This document shows, in pieces, positions 60,503-64,000 of a DNA stretch of 64,000 bases. This DNA comes from Kineococcus endophyticus. Lineage in GTDB: Bacteria > Actinomycetota > Actinomycetes > Actinomycetales > Kineococcaceae. The position numbers were made by a program, and so were the translations under genes. The stretch lies in NCBI RefSeq assembly GCF_040796495.1, contig NZ_JBFNQN010000003.1, positions 186,001-250,000 on the forward strand, given 5' to 3'. The notes below the pieces were generated by a model. That model was not told the origin of the DNA and ran no database searches. It worked only from the letters and a program-made list of their open reading frames with translations. Numbering within the stretch: the stretch's first letter is position 1; the number at the start of each line of letters is the position of its first letter.

Positions 60503-62245
60503 TCAGGACCCCGTGCCGGTGGCCGCGGGCCGCCGCCCGAGGAAGCGACCGACGACGGGCAGTTCGGCGACACCCTCGGCGTCGGCGATCGTGAACCCCT
60601 GCGCCGCAGCGAACTCCACGGAGTCCAGGACGACGTACCGCGGTCGCCACTCCGGGTCGTACTTGGCGTTGAACTTCCACAGCGACTCGATCTGCGCGCT
60701 CTTGGACAGGGCGTGCAGCGCGTGGCGGCCCAGGTCGGCGAACGTGCCCTCGCGCTCCCCGGCGACGACCTCGCGCAGCACCGCGAAGTTCAGGCCGAGG
60801 CCGCGCATCCCGTTCTCCGCCAGGTGCGCCGCGGTCGCGACGATGAGGGCGTCGGTCAGGCCGTTGGGGACGTCCTCGGCGGTCGAGCGGCGCATGACGT
60901 CGAGCGAGTAGCCCTGCACCAGGGGGGCCGGGACCCACTGGATGAAACCGGCCGGGCGGCCGTCCTCGAAGCGGGCGACGCTGACGAGCACGCCCTCGTC
61001 GGCGGGGTCGAACAGCCGGGACAGCGTCATCGAGTACCCGCGCTCGGCCTCGCCGTGCCGCGACTGCCCGGAGATCGACAGCAGCTCCTCCTTCACCTCG
61101 GCGGGCAGCGTCGCGCCGTCGTGGAAGGTCACCGTGATCCCGGCCTTGGTGACGCGGTTCACCGACCCGCGCAGGCTCTTCATCGACGAGCCCTTGAGGG
61201 AGAACTTCGAGCAGTCGAGCACGGCCTCGTCGCCGAGGTAGACCGGGCGCAGCCCGACCGCCTCGTAGGACGGGAGCCAGTCCGCCGACGCACCGACGAC
61301 GGCCACCGACCACCCGGACCGCTCGACGTGCTCGAGGAAGTCCATGAGCAGGGCCCCGCGCCGCTCCTCGGGCCCGATGGGGTCGGGGGAGACCAGGCAC
61401 ACGCCGTTGCGGACGCTGTGCGCGACCACCCCCTCGCCCTCGGGGTAGGTGGCGAAGAAGAAGTCCTTGTCGTCGCGCAGGGCGAAGAAGTCGAGGGTGT
61501 CGCCGCCGTGTGCGGCGACGACGGCGCGGGCCCGCTCCCGCAGGGCGAGGCGCTGCTCGGCGCTCAACCGCGGGGCCCGGTGCGGGCTGAACAGCAGCCA
61601 CGCCAGGACGACGAGCAGGGCCAGGCCGAGCGCCAGCAGCGAGGGGTTCAGCAGCGGCAGGAACACGTGGTCGGCGTTGCCGCGCAGCCGCGGCAGCGGG
61701 CGGCTCTCGTCGCCGATGAGCCGCTCGACGACGGCCGCCGTCGTCTCGCGCGGGTTGCGCTCCTCCCCGACGGCCACGACGAGCGCCGCGGACACCGCCA
61801 GGGTGACGACCGTCCCGACGACGACGACACGCACCGCCCGCCGGGCACGGGCCGGGCTCGGCAGCACCGGGAACGCCCGCGCGTTGGCGACGAGCCACAC
61901 GAGCGCCACGACGTTGAGCGCGGCCTCCTCCACGTCGATGCCCTTGACGAGGTGCAGGACGACGGAGGCGCCCAGCAGCCCGATCGTCGTGCCCCACGCG
62001 AGCCGCTGTCCCCGCCGCAGCCCCCCGGCGAGCAGCAGCAGCGCGAGCGAGACGGGCACGAGGACCGTCTTGCTCAGCAGGGGCACGCCCAGCGGCAGCA
62101 CCTCCAGCAGCGGGCCGAACCGCTCGCGGGCGGGCGGGGTGATCGCGGAGAGGATGCTGAGGACGGCCAGCACGGCCACGGCCCCGGCGCCGAGGCGACG
62201 GGTGCGGTCGCGACGGGCACGTCCGGCCAGGAGCGGGGGGAGCAC
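60503..62245 (-). CDS. MprF-like DUF2156 protein (lysyl-phosphatidylglycerol synthase domain), second paralog
   Basis: 580 residues, the same length and plan as the protein at 41522: about six to seven N-terminal helices, then the DUF2156 domain with LDFFALRDDKDFFFATYPEG, VCLVSPDPIGP, LRGSVNRVTKAG and MRGLGLNFAVLREVV. It should transfer an amino acid from aminoacyl-tRNA to a membrane lipid. It is closer to the canonical family at these motifs than the other copy. First gene of a three-gene operon with the DMT protein and the esterase. Confidence 0.9.
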   Translation of the reverse strand: MLPPLLAGRARRDRTRRLGAGAVAVLAVLSILSAITPPARERFGPLLEVLPLGVPLLSKTVLVPVSLALLLLAGGLRRGQRLAWGTTIGLLGASVVLHLVKGIDVEEAALNVVALVWLVANARAFPVLPSPARARRAVRVVVVGTVVTLAVSAALVVAVGEERNPRETTAAVVERLIGDESRPLPRLRGNADHVFLPLLNPSLLALGLALLVVLAWLLFSPHRAPRLSAEQRLALRERARAVVAAHGGDTLDFFALRDDKDFFFATYPEGEGVVAHSVRNGVCLVSPDPIGPEERRGALLMDFLEHVERSGWSVAVVGASADWLPSYEAVGLRPVYLGDEAVLDCSKFSLKGSSMKSLRGSVNRVTKAGITVTFHDGATLPAEVKEELLSISGQSRHGEAERGYSMTLSRLFDPADEGVLVSVARFEDGRPAGFIQWVPAPLVQGYSLDVMRRSTAEDVPNGLTDALIVATAAHLAENGMRGLGLNFAVLREVVAGEREGTFADLGRHALHALSKSAQIESLWKFNAKYDPEWRPRYVVLDSVEFAAAQGFTIADAEGVAELPVVGRFLGRRPAATGTGS

Positions 62246-62302
62246 GGACCTCAGTCTGCTGTCTCGGCCGCCCTCACCGCAGCGGCACAGGACGTCCCGA
62301 GG

Positions 62303-63316
62303 TCAGCCCGGGGGTTCCGGGACCCTGACCCGTCGCTGGTTCCGCAGGACGTCGGCCGTCAGCAGGACCAGCGCCGCCCAGACGAGCCCGAAGCCGATCC
62401 AGCGCGACGTCGGCATCGTCTCCCCGAGCAGCAGCGCCGCCACGAACTGCAGGACGGGCGTGACGTACTGGAGCATCCCGACGACCGTCAGCGGGACGCG
62501 GGCCGCCGCGGCCGCGAACAGGACGAGCGGCACGAGCGTCGTCGGGCCCGCCAGGACGAGCAGTGTCGTGTGCAGCGACCCCTCGCCGGCGAACGTCAGG
62601 CGGTCGCCGAGCACGGCGAGCGCGACGACGGCCGGCACGAGGAGGACACCCGTCTCGACCGTCAGCCCCGTCAGCGGGTCCACGCCCGCGCCCCGGCGGG
62701 CCAGCTGGTTCTTCAGCAGGCCGTACGTGCCGAAGGACACGGCCAGGGTCAGCGCCATCCACGGCAGCCGCCCCAGGTCCGCGGTGATGACGACGACCGC
62801 GGCGAGCCCCACCCCGACGGCCGCCCACTGCCCGGGCCGCAACCGTTCGCGCAGCACGAGGACGCCGAGCAGCACCGTCAGCAACGGGTTGACGAAGTAC
62901 CCCAGCGACGCCTCCAGGACGTGACCGGTGACGACGGCGAGGCCGTACACGCCCCAGTTCACGGCGATCGCGAGCGCCGCCAGGGCCAGCAGCCCGCGCT
63001 GCGCGGGGTCGCGCAGGACGGCCAGGACGCGCGCCCACCGGCGCAGCACCGTGACGAGGACGACGGACAGGGCCAGGGAGAAGACGATCCGCCAGGCCAG
63101 CAGCTCGACGGCGCCGGCCGAGCGCAGCGCGTGGAAGTAGAAGGGGAACAGCCCCCACAGGACGTAGCAGGCGAGCCCCATCGACACCCCGGCCAGTCCC
63201 GGGGAGCCGGGGGAGCCCGTCGTCCCGTTGCGGGAGCCGTCCTGCCGGTGAACGATCCGTGTGTGCGCCGGGCGGGTTCCGCCCCTGTCGTCGTCCAGGT
63301 GGTCCACAGGAGCCAT
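62303..63316 (-). CDS. rarD: EamA-family transporter RarD-like
   Basis: 337 residues from ATG 63316 (the frame is open to GTG 63355, which would start inside the upstream palindrome). Ten helices in two EamA repeats. RarD-type segments: ACYVLWGLFPFYFHAL, LLAWRIVFSLALSVVLV, VNWGVYGLAVVTGHVLEASLGYFVNPLLTVLLG, and LQYVTPVLQFVAALLLGE. Transport substrate unknown. Divergent from fprA. Confidence 0.92.
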   Translation of the reverse strand: MAPVDHLDDDRGGTRPAHTRIVHRQDGSRNGTTGSPGSPGLAGVSMGLACYVLWGLFPFYFHALRSAGAVELLAWRIVFSLALSVVLVTVLRRWARVLAVLRDPAQRGLLALAALAIAVNWGVYGLAVVTGHVLEASLGYFVNPLLTVLLGVLVLRERLRPGQWAAVGVGLAAVVVITADLGRLPWMALTLAVSFGTYGLLKNQLARRGAGVDPLTGLTVETGVLLVPAVVALAVLGDRLTFAGEGSLHTTLLVLAGPTTLVPLVLFAAAAARVPLTVVGMLQYVTPVLQFVAALLLGETMPTSRWIGFGLVWAALVLLTADVLRNQRRVRVPEPPG

Positions 63317-63340
63317 CGTGACGACGGTCGTGTCGGCGCG

Positions 63341-63359
63341 CGGCGTTAGGCTCACCTAC
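63341..63359 (+). promoter_or_regulatory. Iron-box-like half palindrome / possible -10 upstream of fprA
   Basis: CGGCGTTAGGCTCACCTAC matches the iron-box consensus at 13 of 19 positions, with a good right half. It shares AGGCTCACCTAC with the site upstream of rex at 13581. The TAGGCT inside it (63347-63352) could equally be the -10 of the fprA promoter, so the two readings cannot be separated here. Confidence 0.35.
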
Positions 63360-63422
63360 GCACGTTCGCGCTCACCACCCCGCTCCGCGCTGGAGCACCG
63401 ACCGAGAGGGACACCGAGACCT

Positions 63423-64000
63423 GTGACCGATTCGAACCGTCCGCTGCGCGTCGCCGTCGTCGGAGCCGGACCGGCCGGGATCTACGCCTCGGACATCCTC
63501 TCCAAGGCCGACCTGTCGGGCACCGGGTTCGACGGTGTCGGCATCGACCTCATCGAGCGGCTGCCCGCGCCCTTCGGCCTCGTCCGGTACGGCGTGGCGC
63601 CGGACCACCCGCGCATCAAGCAGATCATCGTCGCCCTCGAGAAGGTGCTGTCCCGCGGGGACATCCGCCTCCTGACGAACGTCGACTTCGGCACCGACGT
63701 CACGCTCGAGGACCTCCAGCGGTACTACGACGCGGTGGTCTTCTCGACGGGGTCCATCGAGGACGCGCGCCTGGAGATCCCCGGGGTGGACGCCCCGGAG
63801 AGCTACGGCGCAGCCGACTTCGTCTCCTGGTACGACGGCCACCCCGACTACCCGCGCACGTGGCCGCTGGACGCCGAGCGCGTCGCGGTCCTCGGCGCCG
63901 GCAACGTGGCCCTCGACGTGGCCCGCATCCTCGCCAAGCACGCCGACGACCTCCTCCCGACGGAGATCCCGGACAACGTCTACGAGGTGCTGAAGGCCTC
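63423..64000 (+). CDS. fprA: Ferredoxin/adrenodoxin-type NADP+ reductase FprA (3' partial)
   Basis: Starts at GTG 63423 and runs off the window; 192 residues are visible and the family has about 450-550. FAD-binding LRVAVVGAGPAGIYASDILSK at the N-terminus, IERLPAPFGLVRYGVAPDHPRIKQI (the FprA/adrenodoxin reductase hallmark), VVFSTGSIEDA, and the NADP motif VAVLGAGNVALDVARIL. It moves electrons between NADPH and ferredoxins or similar carriers. The upstream palindrome suggests possible iron control. Confidence 0.95.
   Translation, partial: MTDSNRPLRVAVVGAGPAGIYASDILSKADLSGTGFDGVGIDLIERLPAPFGLVRYGVAPDHPRIKQIIVALEKVLSRGDIRLLTNVDFGTDVTLEDLQRYYDAVVFSTGSIEDARLEIPGVDAPESYGAADFVSWYDGHPDYPRTWPLDAERVAVLGAGNVALDVARILAKHADDLLPTEIPDNVYEVLKA

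Noticed and set aside
59700-61997. Upstream extension of the esterase frame to over 1100 residues
   Set aside because: The family sequence begins at GTG 59699, which is coupled to the upstream stop; the rest lies over the DMT and MprF-like genes in another frame.
59693-63349. A 1218-codon open frame on the plus strand covering the MprF-like and transporter genes
   Set aside because: Its Gln/Arg/Gly/His-rich translation has no domain and it is antisense to four genes with clear families; such frames are usual in very GC-rich DNA.
1-64000. tRNA genes, rRNA, CRISPR arrays, insertion sequences, phage or defence islands
   Set aside because: I looked for cloverleaf-like sequences, regular direct repeats, transposase or integrase motifs and defence-type protein families and found none that I can support.

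Overview
The window is very GC-rich, gene-dense DNA with a strong GC3 bias, many GTG starts and 4-base stop/start overlaps. The gene content (rex-hemA-hemC-hemD-hemB, hemL followed by a ResA/CcdA/ResB/CcsA cytochrome c maturation block, a dispersed menaquinone pathway, class F sortase, LigD-type NHEJ proteins, FprA) points to an actinobacterium. A Kineococcus-like member of the Kineosporiales is my best guess; that name is an inference, not something the sequence states.

Layout. (1) About 1-9.2 kb: an extracellular polysaccharide locus with four GT4-type glycosyltransferases, one GT2 glycosyltransferase, a membrane protein cut by the window edge, and two exported GH5-like glycoside hydrolases interleaved with the transferases. 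(2) 9.6-13.6 kb: a DUF4397 surface protein coupled to a class F sortase, a secreted GH12+CBM2 cellulase, a HAD phosphatase and a glutaredoxin-like protein. (3) 13.6-19.7 kb: the rex-hemA-hemC-hemD(cobA)-hemB operon, behind a leader with a Rex-type operator and an iron-box-like palindrome. (4) 19.7-25.8 kb: accessory genes (DUF6308, secreted aldose epimerase, metallophosphoesterase, AraC regulator + VOC protein, three small membrane proteins, PPOX flavoprotein, an unknown protein). (5) 25.9-32.3 kb: hemL, a histidine phosphatase, then TlpA/ResA, CcdA, ResB, CcsA and DUF4229, linking heme supply to cytochrome c assembly. (6) 32.4-50.5 kb: menaquinone genes menA, menE, menB, menC, menD, menG, a menaquinone reductase (menJ-like) and the polyprenyl diphosphate synthase. 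Between them lie a GGDEF-EAL protein, a broken barstar gene, an orphan response regulator, an MprF-like protein, a YtrA-type GntR/DUF1648 pair and a hotdog thioesterase. (7) 50.6-64 kb: SDR, secreted esterase, chemoreceptor, split LigD ligase and polymerase, OtnK-like kinase, DUF998 protein, an exported esterase, two DMT transporters, a second MprF-like paralog and the 5' part of fprA.

How it fits together. Much of the window builds the respiratory chain: heme, cytochrome c maturation, menaquinone and its saturated prenyl side chain. Two palindromes resembling Rex operators lie at the promoters of rex-hem and of the menJ-like gene, so NADH/NAD+ balance probably controls heme and menaquinone together. 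The complex I (nuo) genes that many actinobacteria carry between the menaquinone reductase and the polyprenyl synthase are absent; those two genes overlap by 4 bases. Many genes have a -10-like hexamer 6-7 bases before a GTG or ATG, which suggests leaderless transcripts.

I see no tRNA, rRNA, CRISPR array, insertion sequence or phage in the window, and no obvious new defence system. The most unusual non-coding objects are a 66-bp near-perfect hairpin between menD and menG, a nested inverted-repeat element near 50.5 kb, and a 15+15 bp palindrome at the GntR gene.
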